A stretch of 64,000 bases of DNA. Origin: Sipunculus nudus. Lineage: Eukaryota; Annelida; Sipuncula; Golfingiida; Sipunculidae. The notes under the pieces are model-generated. The model saw nothing but the letters and a program-made list of their open reading frames with translations. It searched no databases and was not told the DNA's origin. Positions within the stretch are counted from its first letter, which is position 1, and the number at the start of each line of letters is the position of its first letter. The stretch spans positions 24,187,714-24,251,713 of the forward strand of contig CM049320.1 in the NCBI GenBank assembly GCA_026874595.1, given 5' to 3'. The translations under genes and the position numbers were made by a program. This document shows positions 23,991 to 38,400 of this stretch, piece after piece.

Positions 23991-26900
23991 TACAAATCTG
24001 AGACATCATAGAAGAGAGAGAGAACAAAAAAAATAGAATACATGATCCAAGCAAAATAGAAATATCACATTGAACACTTACAAAGATCATAAATATGAGC
24101 AAGGCCTCAGTGAGTAATTATTGCGGAGCCCGATACTTGTGTTGCTATAAGGTTTGGGCAATACTGATGACTTTACTGGCACATGGTTAATCAATCACAG
24201 ACAAGACATTCTCTATCTAATCCCTCTTTAGTGAACTTGTAACGTTCACTGGCATATTTGTCCATCTAATATTGGTTTATACTTTGGTATATAAAATAAA
24301 AATTATAGGGCTTATAATTCTATAAATGCCCAGTTAAAAGCACCATTTAAGGGCTGATATGACAGTAAAAAAAGATATTCAATATAAGATTTTATTCGGA
24401 ATTGGGTAATAGTAATAAATACTAGTAACAGAATATTACAATTTTCCAAAGTAACAGTAAAAGTTTTAGACAAGAAATTATAACATGTAATAGTAACAGT
24501 AGTACAACCCCGTGTGATAGAATAATAACTATTAATTTTACTATAACATGTTTGATAGCTGAGACGTGCGAAATCTTTTGATTATCATAATTTTTAGGCT
24601 GTTTAGGGTAGCAACGTCTGTAAACCCTAAAATTATAGTTTTCTTTGAAATCTTGGTGCTATTAGGTAATTTCCTTCCGAATATACTTTTGAATTGGCGA
24701 ATCGGGTGATATTATGAATTGTCACCATACAGTCAATAAATTAATTACCAAAACAACACACGCCCAAGGAGGCTGTGTACTAACAGCTGCGTTGTGTAGT
24801 GATCGGGCAAACCCAACCACACCGTCCAGAGACTAACAGGTGTGTAGCCAATGAGGCGCTTACAGTCGAAGAAAGATCTAGCTGGCCGACCGGCACAGGC
24901 TTATCTCTGTTAATTGGTCTTGGTCAAACGACACTGAGTACACAAGTTCGATTATCATGCATATTACAGGCAAGCTGTTCCTTTTTATATATTAATAATC
25001 TTCGAGTACAAACCTGCTCAATTTTGATTGGAAATTGGCTTAAAGAAGCACAATGAAGTAAAAAACGTTTTAAAATTTAATACATTTTCTACAACATTTC
25101 GTTAGGTAGCATTTTCAAAAAAATTAGAAGGTCTAATGTATACTGTAGCATTATTCTAAATTATTAACTCCACACTTTGATATTTGGAAACACCTCGATC
25201 GGACACGGAGCAGGATATCCGCGTTAACGTTTTGCAGGACACAGGGTCCCCTTTATTTGTTACCAAAACACTAGCTGTGCTGTAAGTATCCTGATAACAC
25301 GTGTTATGTTATATATCAGGCACACGCAAGAAGATTAACGCGGCCGTTAAATAACCATGGACACTGGATGAATTATCTTAATGATATAGAAAGAGGAAAA
25401 ATCTATGATTTGCTTCAAATAATATTATGCATTCAAAATGGTAAATATAACTTTATTGTATAATATTCTCAGAAAATTTATACATCAGAAAAGGAGGAAT
25501 AAGCTTGGTTATTGTTACCACTGATAGTTTGAGTGTAACAGCTTATATGTTGTACAGCTCTGCCTAATTTTCTAACATTGGTAGATTTGCTTGGGTTTAC
25601 GTTCTGCTGTAGATACAAATTTATTATTAGTTGTGAAGGGTTCTTATACAGGACCAAAGATATAACTTTCAGCCAATGATGATTTGAGCAGCGTAGTAAT
25701 CAGATTCTTCCTTTATTGGCACTCACGATTTTATACCAGACGGGTCTCGAGAAACCTTACCCTCTACATTTTTTCATTGACAACGTACAATTGTTTGTTT
25801 TTCTGTGGTCGTCTTATTTGACATGACGTGGATTACATCTCATAAGTGTGTAAATGAGACCCATTTTGTCAACCTATATCATAAGATTATTGGACAATAT
25901 AAGTTTTGTTATTCAGACCCGACCTTTTCCATGTATGGCCCGTTTCGCCACACCTGTCCGCATGTTTTATTTTCCCGATAATTTATGAGCAGGTTAAATC
26001 TTCCAAACATTTTACACAAAGATAGAAAGATGAAAAAACGTGATTAACTATTTTGGAATTAATAATAAACTGGTATTTGCTATAATAAATTTAAAAACAT
26101 ATATGAGAAGTTAATATATGCTCTAGCGTCATCTTACCACCAATCTATAAAATGTACATGGCATGACTGGTGATGACTTCACAATAAACGTTAAGCACAG
26201 AAGAGGCACACATAACCAATGGACAAATGATAAAGAACTGCTGGCCCCTTTTCACTGCGAGACTTGTATTGTCCTTGAGCATGAGCTTCACTGTTACGCC
26301 AGATTACTTAATATCCTTTTTTACTGGCTTTTAAACAACGCAACTTGATGTTGACAATATGTTACTTTGAGCCTCTTGGCTTAGATTCTCTATATGAATC
26401 ATTTTTTTAATTGGTAAAAATTTTATTTCTGATAATTGTATTTCATTCCAGAAAGGGCCTTAGTTGACAAACATATAAGCAGGGATATTTTTTTTTTATT
26501 TTTGACAATTTTCATTGGTCAAATAAACAAATTGTCCTCCCGTGTATTTTAAGGGGGAACTTAAAACTTTGGTGGCGCCCCCTGCTGACGACAATGCAAA
26601 GTGATGTTTTCTGTTGGAACAAAATTGTCATGAGATTTCATATTTTGTGAAGTGTGTTGTCATGAACAACGTCATCGCCACGAATTCAGTGATTTATTTG
26701 AGAAAAGTAACTATTATGAACAATAAATGTCGGAATTATCAGCGAAACAGCTATATTCATTAATATTAGAACCAGTCATACATGCTAATTGGGAAGTTTT
26801 CACACAGAACTACAGAAAAGGATCAAGTTCAGGAACAAACTAAGGGCGGTCTTACCAAATATCAAATCACCTTATGATTGTGACACTGGTGGTGTAACTT

Positions 26901-28510
26901 CAAGGTGCTAACTAGTATAACCCATACTATTGAGTGATTTAATTTTTTATTTTTTTAATCTGGACATTTTAAAAGCCGACCACATATTGTTAACGCAAGT
27001 AGTCATTTTTATGTGGAGTGGCTATCTGTCTCACAAACGCAAGCGCTACCTGGGCAAAGGGGTTACTTAACTAGTAAACCCATTTTTCACATTTTTCATG
27101 ATATTTTTAAAATTAACCTATTGACATATAAATTCGGTCTTTATATAATAGTATATTAATTAATTCTACATGCTCATACAATATTATGAAAAATCTATTC
27201 GTCGATTTTCCAAAATGTTTATTTTTAATTCCCCTTATTTATTCTATCATATAAAAACCAATCCAAAAGTATTTATTTTTAATTTATATCCTGCAAAATC
27301 AAGCATATTGACCTCGAAGTTTATTTCACATTTTAACAAAGTAATGCCATGTTGATATCAAGTTCAAAATAGCTGCGTTACTGAGCAACCCTTCCTTACA
27401 AACCATAAAAAAGAGACGTCCTTAAGTTTCTTTAATCCTAGGTCATCGATGTTTGTTGCTGTGTCATCAATGTGTATTCACTAAACCTTTTAGTAAACAC
27501 TGAGACAGAAATGAAAAAAAAATTGCAGCAAGTATAAAGCTTCCTCAATCATTAAATCGATAGTAAAAAAGTTTGATGCATGTGATCAAAACACTGATTT
27601 AAAAGGAGAATGAAAATAAGACATTTCTTTTAATTTTGAAAAAGGTGCTACCTCTGATTTGTTAAATATTAACATAAAAATTATATTTTATTCAAGAATT
27701 TTTTTCTAGTATCCATAAATGTTGGGCTCCAATTAGTCGAAGTTATATTAAAGTTGTATCCTTATTTGTTAAATGTACATATATATAAATATATATATAC
27801 ATTTGAATAAACCACGTTTTGTACATGTAGTTTGCAAACGGTTACACCAATGCATATTTCTTTTTTGCAAATATTTCACAATAGGTATAAAATAAAAAAT
27901 GCATATATACCGCCTACATACACATTTCATTTGCTATATAAATTCCAACATGTTCTATCGTATACCCCAATGATTAAGGTTTTATTACAAAAGATTTATT
28001 TTACATGAGTTGCTATATAGTTCGAATGTAAATATTCTCCACAATTAAACCAAGGGTCTTTCCAAAACGTTCACCATTTCCATCATATTATGCTTTCTTG
28101 CACAGGTCATCGGACGAAAACCCTCGTAAAAAGAAAATAACTGAAATTGCAATCAGTAAAAATATAAATTTTAATATAACGTTCATTTCAGTGACATCCA
28201 ATTGTTAATGCATGCGCTTTATATAAAATTATTTTACATGTACATATTTACTTCTCCACATATGAGATGCTTCGTGGCATGCTTAATAGAAGTCATTACT
28301 ATAGAAATGACAGATTTATTTTATATATGAATATTTTTGTTAAACAGATGGGCACATTATAGATAAATGTTTCCAAAGTTAAAAATGTATAAACTTTTAA
28401 ATGAATAAATTCAAAATCACATGAAGTGAGAAACAAATGATTTAATTGCTTTTTCAAATTCAAAGTGTTTGAAAGCAAGCCAGTCTGATAAGGTAAACGT
28501 ACTTTTATAA
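23991..28510. other. Gene desert
   Basis: About 4.5 kb of AT-rich DNA. No exon, RNA gene or transposon coding sequence was recognised. Short open frames here (for example 24799-25056 and 26163-26348) have no motif and no supporting splice sites. Confidence 0.4.
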
Positions 28511-28517
28511 GTTTTCT

Positions 28518-30502
28518 CTACGGATGTGCACCGTAACGGTGTAGTCATCTTGCCATACTCGTATCGCCGCAACTTTCAGCTAACTCAAGTGTGCTACAGC
28601 CCTGAAATTATTGGTGGTAACTTGACCACTAAAAGCATAAGTGTTGTACAAAATACAAAAAGAAATGTTGTCATCGATTAACACGTCCCATGAAGACGCT
28701 TCAATATAATACAATAGCCGATGATTCATTTGACATATCGTGAAAAACCACATCATCAGAGTTGTAATTTTACCAATATTTCCATATATAAAAAAAATAA
28801 AAATGAGTAAAAAACACGCATGTAGGGGTATAATAGTTCTGACATACAATTAAATATATGACTACAACGAAAGGCAATTGTATTCATTGTATAGAATAGC
28901 AACATTAGTAAAACAAGCTATCTCACTTTTGTAAGAGTTCACTCCTTTCTTGATTAAGGCCTCCACAATATGGACGTTTCCTCCTTTGATGGCATAATGT
29001 AGTATTAATTCTCCTGACTAGGATAACAATATCTCGATACTTTGAATTAAACAACCTCTTTTTGGTTAATAATATTAAGATAATGGTATTTTATTCCTTC
29101 CATTACGCATTCATCAATTAGCATAATTAATGTAATGCAGGTATATGTTCGTAAATTACGTACCAGGGTCGACTTACCCGACTTATTTAAGAAAAGAAAT
29201 ATTCGATGATTCACAAATATAATATACATGATATTAATTTATAATTTGGGAAAGATAGAATGCCGGTGTGTGGTTGGAATAAGCACCGTGACTCTAAAGC
29301 ATGTCCACCATTTTCACATCTCCCTTTCGTATAACAGCCATTTAAGCTGTGTAATCCTACATCAAGTAAAATGATAACACGGCGGGTGTTGAAGTAGAAA
29401 TACGTGCTGTACAAATCTATCATATGCTCTTTAAAATGCTGGTGAATAATATAAATAACATATAACATGAAAGAACCAATGGAGGAATTCTGTCCTTGAA
29501 ATCATAAAATATAACATAAGCGTAACAATTTATGTAGGGTTTAGCAAATTTGATTGAAGCATGATTTCATTAATACATAAGATGTAAGCGATCGAATCAA
29601 TGCAACAAAAAAACTGTTAAAGAAATTTTAATTTAAACAATGATGGATCTCATTTACTATCCACGGAAGTCATGATAAGACCTTATGTTTGAGGCTAAGC
29701 AACCATATGCGATTCGTATTTCAGGCCTAAAATAAAAACAAAGGTTCTGTAAGTTCCTAATAAAATATACAGAAACAATTTTAATATCATGCAAAAAATG
29801 CTTCCATATTTAATTAATGTGATCCGTGTTGCTAATACGTTCGCTAATCTCACAAAAGGAAGTGATTAAAAACAGTAATTTACAAAGGTTTATTGTTATT
29901 TTAATGTTTTCTAATTTTAAGAGGAGGTCTCCTGGGGGAAAAAGTCTCATGAGATCATCAAGTCTCGTGAAGCATTTATTAAGGGAGTTCCTTATGGATT
30001 TAAACACGTTTTCTCGCACAGATTTATTACGGTGTTGTATCCTTTACACCATTAATCTAGAATATATATAAATGCCTGTTGGCCGTTAACGGTAAATGCA
30101 CATGTGAATGTAGAGAACATTCATATAAAAACTTTAAGCCGTAAATTATAAAAATGTGGGAATCAACTGATGACTTGATGTTACCAGGGCTTTAATGCAC
30201 AAGTCTGAACCTTATGTGATACGTTCAGAAGGATTTGTAATATCATTGATGCAAAGCTATTAACATATTTGTACGATTTGCAGGTTAAAGCCTTTTGCAC
30301 TGAAAACCATGTACAAGTGTTTCAAGTTAAAGAAATTTGAGAAATGAAAAATGTGTCATATAACTGCGATGTTTTCATTAAATGGCGTATTTTTGTTGAA
30401 ATATATGTATTTGAAAAAAATTGCGAATCTCCCTACGAAAGTAATAACAAGTTATTCTTTTATTTTGTATTCTTAATTTGTATGATCCAGCGCAAAACGA
30501 AC

Positions 30503-30538
<36 letters not shown>

Positions 30539-30539
30539 T

Positions 30540-30576
<37 letters not shown>

Positions 30577-33318
30577 AGCAATGGCAATATTGTAAAAAGA
30601 AAGGAAATCTAATAAAGACACAAGGGGGGATTCTCAAAGTATCGTGCTACAGTGCTGTATTTTAGGCTTGTATTTTGTCGTGGACTAAAGAATAGGTACC
30701 CAGTGCAGTTAAACTAATTCGTACCCTGGACATTTTCAAAAACAATAGAACAAGTATAGATTGAAATGGATAAAAACTGTGGTGGAAGATCTTTGCCTAG
30801 AAATGCATTTTGTAATCCTGTTGGCATAGCTACTCGATTTGTTCAGGTAACTAACATGCTGCCGTAAGGCTAATATAATTATCGCCCAGGGTAAATAATG
30901 TTATCGTTTTTGTTGTCTGGTCAGCCTATATGTATCTCTAAGTCAACCATTTTATTTGAATTTAGATTAATAATTTTGTTTACTATCGATTTGTTCCAGT
31001 TACGGCTAATATCATTAGGTGTTGAGTATAGCAGCTGGTCTTGTTACTTACATGCTGCAGCTTTGCTCCGTGGTCCAAAAGCGCATTGACAATGTTTCCA
31101 TTTCCTCTCACAACAGCAAGCACCAAAGGGAACGTGAACTAGAATCTATATGCCTGAATTATATAGAAACATGTTATTTTATTTTGTAAGGCTAATGAAG
31201 TCTTTGAAATCGATGTTTCATAGTAGGATTCAGTCTAATCCGAATATTAAATACTGGATGCATTTCCAGTTACCTCAAAAATAATACAAAAAGAGAGGAA
31301 TAAAATTTAATTTCATTATATAGACGTAATCCTGCTATTCCAGCAATTATATCATTTTTAGAACCAAACACCATAGATCTGCGTAGGTGTTTGTCCTGTT
31401 GAACGCAGATCAACTCATATTAACCCGAAATATCCAGAATATTTATAAGTCAGTATTATACAATATTTTATAAACAATGCAACATACCTGCATCATCTGT
31501 TGCACATGTCCATGTCCTTCAGAAAGGAGTATGTCTGTTGTTAAATTCTTTTTATACATAAATATTTGAATTCAGTATAATTCATGCAGTTTAGGTTTTT
31601 ATGTTGATTCCTCACACACACATCTGTTAAATGTCTTGAGTAAAATAACAGGTGTTAAGTTGGATTTTTTTGCGGTATTTTGTGTCACAGGAATTAGATT
31701 TGACCATGTACCGTTTGAGTTATGACCATTCATTTATCTTTTCTTTCATGATTAATTTAAGAAATTTAGCGTGATTGGTTATATCTAATGATAAATACTA
31801 TTACAGAGTTGATGTTATAAAATGTTAGTACTTTAATGAATAGTGCACTTTTGAGACAAAGCTGATCTGATCGGTCTGTTGATCTACATATTTTGACGTA
31901 AATTGAATACGAGCCTCCCCATTCAATGTCAACTGTAGTATAACTTACTCAAGATCCTGTACTTATTTTATTAACATAAGGATTCGTTGAACACAGCCTA
32001 TTAAAATGAGTCACTCACAGTTGACGATTCAAGTGAAGGATCGGCCCCCTTCTCCAGTAAAAGCTCTACCATACCTTCGTCATCGAGCATTATAGCATAC
32101 AGAAGCGGGGTCCATCCACTCTATAACATGAATGAGAAAATCCCTTTAAGAAATAGTATACACTTGTACGCTTAAATCATACATCAGCCATCAATGCGTA
32201 CGGAACTATAAATCTATAGGAGAATATTTATTTTTAATTTAACATATCTAGGAGATTAATATCTGCTTCCTTTCAAATCAATAGCCGAAGCATATCCACA
32301 TTTATTTCTGTTTCACTGCTTTGAATGGGGTTGTCAAGTTGTCTTCCTACCAAAAAAAATAGCTGATTGAAGGAAATATGATTTCATGCGTCCATATCAG
32401 GTAAACGGCATTATATTTGCGGAACTGCTCGAGCGTCTGCAAGAAACTAAACAATTAAGATTCATGGTCCAAATTTATGATAAAAATGTGACTAACAATC
32501 CACTTGAACCTCACAGAGGCCTATTTTTTTATGTTGTCCTTATTTCTATTTACCGAACAACTAATATTAAGCATTCCATGTTGCATTACCAAACGAAGCT
32601 GCAATATACAATACTCACGGAAAGGGCTTCATGGTTCAATTTAGCTCCATGTTCAAGAAGAAGGCTTGTCTCCTGTGTGTCACCACCACTAATAGCCGCC
32701 ATCAAGGGGGTACAGTCAGGCTTTAATAAAGGAAATCTTACACATGAATCATGGTGAGAGAAGCAATACTTTGAAGATATATATATACCCTTTTATTTGT
32801 ATCACTTAAATTCAATTTTAACAAGATAAAACCTTTTAGCTTTAATAGTAAGAAATCTACTTATTTTCTTTTCTGTAGCTTTTATTTTCTTTAAGTTTCA
32901 TATTTTTAATTATTTCGTAAATAACTCTTCGGCTGGTAATAACCTATACATGAAAATGTAGTTGTATTTAAACCTTTTTGATTGAAACAAATTCTCTGTA
33001 CCTTAATATTTTCTGTTCTTGGTTCAGTATCATCCATTAGATGTTGAAGTTCCAACACATTGAGTCTATCATTATCCTAATGAAGGGGGAAAATGGCAAA
33101 AAAAAAAAAAAAAATACATAAGTATCGTGTAACAGACAAATGGATGGATCAAGTGTTTTTGTAAGCGTTACATTCGTTAATTTTGATGGACGAGGCCATA
33201 TTATTGACAATTTGTATGAGTACGGTTTGAAAAAAAAGGTTACAAATACCATGGACAAAAAGGGTGTATTCAATTTCGATGGCAATCTGCTCATGGGGTC
33301 GAGGCATCGTTGTTCCAT
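28518..33318 (-). pseudogene. Decaying tandem paralogue of the ankyrin-repeat gene
   Basis: Recognised exons, 5' to 3': 33318-33250 (ATG exon, 23 codons), 33076-33002, 32720-32619, a broken exon about 32345-32250, 32120-32019, 31547-31488, 31138-31052, a broken exon about 29356-29264, 29017 to about 28915, and a broken last exon 28601-28518. Intact exons are phase 0 and correspond in order to exons 1, 2, 3, 5, 6, 7 and 10 of the complete copy at 48871-54389; the broken ones match exons 4, 9 and 13. Shared peptides include GWTPLLYAIM in both. Breaks: a frameshift plus TGA at 32273-32275; TAA 29342-29344 and TAG 29294-29296; TGA 28545-28547. Equivalents of exons 8, 11 and 12 were not found. Exon 29017 could also read through to a TAG at 28862. 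Because exons are symmetric, skipping broken ones would keep the frame, so residual expression is possible. Confidence 0.7.
30506..30577. repeat. (TA)n/(TG)n microsatellite
   Basis: (AT)n broken once by ttaatt, then (GT)n, within an intron of the decaying ankyrin paralogue. Confidence 0.9.
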
Positions 33319-33415
33319 ATTTCTGTTTGATTTACTCAATCTGTCGACCCGGAATGGAAAGGCCTAAAATATATGTTTATTTAGCACACAAACAAACATA
33401 CACAACTATGATATA

Positions 33416-33420
<5 letters not shown>

Positions 33421-33470
<50 letters not shown>
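33421..33470. repeat. (TA)n microsatellite
   Basis: About 25 TA units just upstream of the first exon of the minus-strand paralogue. Confidence 0.9.
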
Positions 33471-33475
<5 letters not shown>

Positions 33476-33479
33476 TCAG

Positions 33480-35383
33480 CAGTTCTGTGTTTAAAGTAGG
33501 CCTACCTGGTTAGGTATATTACGTTGCTTTCGTCGCCTTTAATACAATTTTATATTATCAGCATTTTAACAGGTTTGCCTATTGTATGCTTTATTTTATC
33601 AACTACACATATGATAAGACCATAAGTAAATTAATTAGAGTAATTGTAAACCTACTTAATAACTGGAAAATATTATTTGATACATGTATTACTAATGAAC
33701 CAGACAGTCATTATGATATTGGCCAATAATAATCCTTCCTGAAAGTATGTTTCAAATTAACATTGTTGTTTAGAATCATAATGTCACATTCCTTTGAATT
33801 ACATCAAGTCTGGCACAGTTGTGTCATTTATGTAGTAAACGGACCCAGACAAATTAGAAAAATGTAAACGCCCAGCGATATGGCGACAGCTAAGAAAGAA
33901 TTGCATATATACATGTGGCATATGTATTGGAACAGATTATAGATATCGTTCTTACAAAGCCTTGTGATATATTTTATTTGAAACGGTACAATCAGAATAG
34001 AACTTTAATATGTATGTTGAAAATTGAAAATAAAAAGGGCACAGGTATTCCATATGTGGAGTGGAAGGCCAACAAGAGAAATGCACTAATTTAAGATCGC
34101 TTTTCCTGTCACTAAATGGAAAAAAAAATCCTTAAAAGGAGAGGACCTAATGCTATATAGCATTCAGTTCTACTTTACGATGAATGATAGTATTCCAGAA
34201 CTTAAAAAATAATTTCCCCAATAAAAATGACGGTAATAGACATGAGTTGTTGATGGGACTGCTTGGACAACACAATACACTTATCAGCAAGTTTTTTTAA
34301 CAGATTGAACTCACTTACATCGTGTCCCATGACAGATGCATTGTTCTGCTGATGGCATATATCATGTCATGTCATTATAAAATGCAAAAATCACAGCTTA
34401 CTTGTCGGAATCATGATTTGAAGGCATGAATTAAGGTGGATATGATTAACATAAAACATCATGATGACAAATATATACCTTGATATTCATTAATACTAAA
34501 CTATGGTTATAAGAACCAAATAAATGTGACGATTATACACAGACCTACCCACAAGTTAAGTTCTATTCTGCTCTCCTTCAGAAAGAACCGACACTTCGAG
34601 AAAATTAAATGTTCACTACCTGCCTGCCTGTGTTTTCATGTTATGAAATGCGTCAGAATGGTGAAAAATGCAGATAGTTTATTTATAAAATAATGGTTGA
34701 TTATTAGTAAAATCAAGTCTTACCGTATTAAACACCGGCGTGTACGTTTGCCGTCTCACGATAACAGGTACACACAGTGTGAACAATAAACTCCACCGTG
34801 TCTTTTAATCACAAAGCAAAACCACAAAACCACCCAGGTTTGGTTTTTCTGAGTGAACGAAGTTAGGGAACGTCACAGGATCGATAAGGGCATGGATATA
34901 AATTAGCATTAAAGTGGCATTAATCTTTTTTTTTTCTCCCTCTGTAGTATAAATCATTATAGTTACAAACTCACTGTTGTTACATATGCCATAGTTGTTA
35001 GGGAACAATCAATAAAGGAATCATATTATAGTCCCTAGTATCGTCAAAATCAGGGTTTAGATAATACTCCCCCTTTCTCATGGGATTCATGTGTCCCTCT
35101 AGGATTAAAATCTATGCCTTGGAATATTGACCGTGTTGTAGGCAGCACACGTTCTATGGCTCGTTTAATTCTAGTGACAGCAGAGAACGTAAGAGGACGC
35201 CTGTAGTACGCTCCAATAAGCATATACATGCTCTACGGCCAGGACCAAATCATTAATTTTGACCTTGAAAAATAGGCCAGGGCCATTGATACTAGGCCTA
35301 ATTATTTGGACCATAGTTTAGGTATATCCACAGTAAGAATGAGTTAAATCCGACAAAAATGTGGAAGAATAATAAGTATGATA

Positions 35384-35420
<37 letters not shown>

Positions 35421-38400
35421 CCAAACACAAGTATCTCCACCTATAGGATAGGTCGAGATAAGGATAGGTGGAGATAATTACAACTGACTGACCATACGTC
35501 AAGTTGGCAGTTTAACCTATTTAACCATTTTTTACCAAAAAGAAAAACATTTCTAGCTGTCTTCGCGCTTAAATTATATAAATCTTAGGTCAAGACTTCT
35601 AGCGCAAATAGCTTCAGTAACGAACTCAAGGGACAGAAAATGACGGGTAGATCAGTCTGAGAACCAAAAGAATAATATATATATATATATATATATTAAT
35701 CTATGACTTTTCTCCAAGAAACAACTATGAGAGTAGTCTTTTGTATGTTGCCAGAGTTGTGTCATTATACAAATAAAGTGGTATCAAATTTATACAGACA
35801 TGTTTACTATTACATAGTTTCGTGCATGTTGTTGCACTTATCAGCTGAGACTGTCTGATGGTCGAACTGGCAAGTAACCGGTTACCAGTGTACCATGATA
35901 ATGTTCGTTGACAACAGTGCTCCCTAATCCATGGACCTTTTCTTTGCAGACGGTTTGTTGGCAAGTACTAAACAGCGTTGCTCGTCTCGCGAACCATCAC
36001 GGGGCACTTGTGGGAACCATGTTTAATCTACCCAATGATTATGTGCACCATATACAGTGCCTATCCTTAGTTATAAGCATCACACGTACCTGATTGCCTT
36101 TCACCATAAAGCACTAAAGGATTATCCATACAGCGTCAGACTACCCCAGTGTAGTCCGTTATAAATCATGCAAAATATGCCATACAAAAGCGACGACAGT
36201 GAATATTTGACTATAAGTCCAAATTATTAGGAGATATACCGATATGAAAGAGATGAAAAGGTATGATTTTTAAATGTACGATTGATTCAAAACTAAATCC
36301 AAATAATTTTGTTGATATGATCCGAGTCTCGTTCACCATAGCATTTGGCGATGTGTTCGTTCGTGCTTTAGTTTTTGTTTTTTTATCAACGTACTAACTC
36401 ATTATGTTGCCTTTAGGGGTTAGGGTTCAGCTTTTAAATTATTGATTATGAAAATGTGTCTTAACTATAACCATATATGCTTTTAGTTTGAATAATTTGT
36501 TTATATCTAGTTGTAGCTGTCGCTGGTTTAGGTCCATCCACGGCAAACAACCGTAATAGGGTATCACGAAAATATTGTTGCATTTCTAAAGGGTTCCTTT
36601 CGTAAGGAATGCTTTGTCTCGTTAGGAATATATCAAATACCAAATGTCCCACGAAAGAAAATATCAGGAAAGCAACAGTTTATGTGACACTGAAATATGT
36701 CATTTCCAGGTACTGTATCGTTGTAGAAGTTATAACTATTATCAGTGTTAGATGTTGGTGATTCAGGAAAACAAGCATTTTGTTATATTTGTTTGGAAGC
36801 CTGAGTATAAGTTTATGTGACACCTTGATTTGCGATTCCCAGGTTTGTACCGTATTTTATATTTTTTCGCATATCACTATTTCCAGCATTAAATTCATCA
36901 ATGAAGGAAGTACACTGGCATTTTATTATCCAGGTTAACACCAATCAGACAATGATCCGAAATAGATTTTGTATGGATATAATTTTATAAAGAGGTTGAT
37001 GAAGATTCATGTTATGACAATATATAAAAGATATATTATGTGTATGTATGGGGTCTGTATAGTTGTCAGAATGGAAGCGTGTCCGTCGCTGTGACTAATG
37101 GTTATAATATTTTGTATTTGTCAGAATTTTCTTCGAGGAACTAACTCTTTGTGAATTCCTTCTGTCTATGAAGCGTTGTATCCATAGAATGATGGAAATG
37201 TTGGCATCTGTGTGCAAAGCTTACATTGTAAGTAGGGTTGCTCAGAAGTTTATATAATAGCAGAGGTGGTAATGTTACCTTAGTGTTAACAAAGGTAATA
37301 ATTGTGGGGATATATATGAACAGAGCCTGTAGTTATAATTTTCATGTACAATTATTACTGGGAATATTAAAGCTTTCATAAAGCGTTCAGATGTGAGAAT
37401 ATAATTCAACCATACAGTTCAGTTCAGTTTTTATCACACAACGACCATACATTTAGTTTGAGATCAAAAATGATAATAGAACACGTTCTGGACTTTTTTT
37501 TCAGTGTGTTATCGGAAGCCTCTGTTTTGGTATTTGATTTCAACATACACTGGTTGGACTGGACACTATAGGATTAAAAGTGCATCAACACAGGACGGAT
37601 AGGTTTTATTTTACGGCGATTTCTATAGTTTTACAGGAGCAGAAGTCCGAATGTCGCACAAAGTATACAAGTTATTATCAAGTTTACAAAGTGCAATAAA
37701 AATATGTAGATTTCAATTTATCTCTATTTGAAATAACTGCAATTTTCACCTGTCCCGATTTGATAATATTGGGTTATAAGATGTCTTATGATGGATTAAG
37801 GGTTAACAATTTTTTCCAAAGATACTATGCAATAAAAATGAAGGATACTGAGATTGGGGAATTTTACGACATTCGACACTAGTTACAACCCAAAGCAGGC
37901 TGTGTTCCGTGCAGGGATCTTATTTAGGGGATGTGTGACGGTGGACCTACGTAAATAAATGAAGATAAGAATTAAGGACTACCGCAGTACGATACACAAC
38001 AAACGTTACATTACGGCGATGCATGTCGAATGGAGAGCTATGAATGAATAAAAGTATTTAATTAATTACTGTGCAGACATAATATAATATGCAAAGACAC
38101 GCCAAAATTTCTATAAATATAATTATACATCACTGACGCTATACCCATAATTTCGACTTGTTATCTGTGAAATTTTGGGTTTATAGGTTACATCGACACA
38201 TTAATTTTCCCTCTTTGTTATGTTTCATATCTGCATATTGCTCATATACAGACGGAGATTCCTGTCATTCCTTTATGAGTTCTTGGTCGCTTTAATTGCC
38301 TCACGCTCTGTCTATTATAAGCAAGAAAATGCTACCATGTGTACCATTTCGAATTAAGAATGCAGTTCACGTCGACTTCACTTATTGGCCAGGAAAATCA

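Noticed and set aside
29810-30019. Minus-strand frame in the decaying ankyrin locus
   Set aside because: Lies where an exon-8 equivalent was expected but shows no ankyrin pattern.
33264-33494. Open frames ending in Tyr-Ile repeats (also at 12320, 45930, 52290, 59193, 62922)
   Set aside because: They are translations of (TA)n microsatellites.
36408-36432. Telomere-like ttaggggttagggtt
   Set aside because: Only two imperfect units; not an interstitial telomere.
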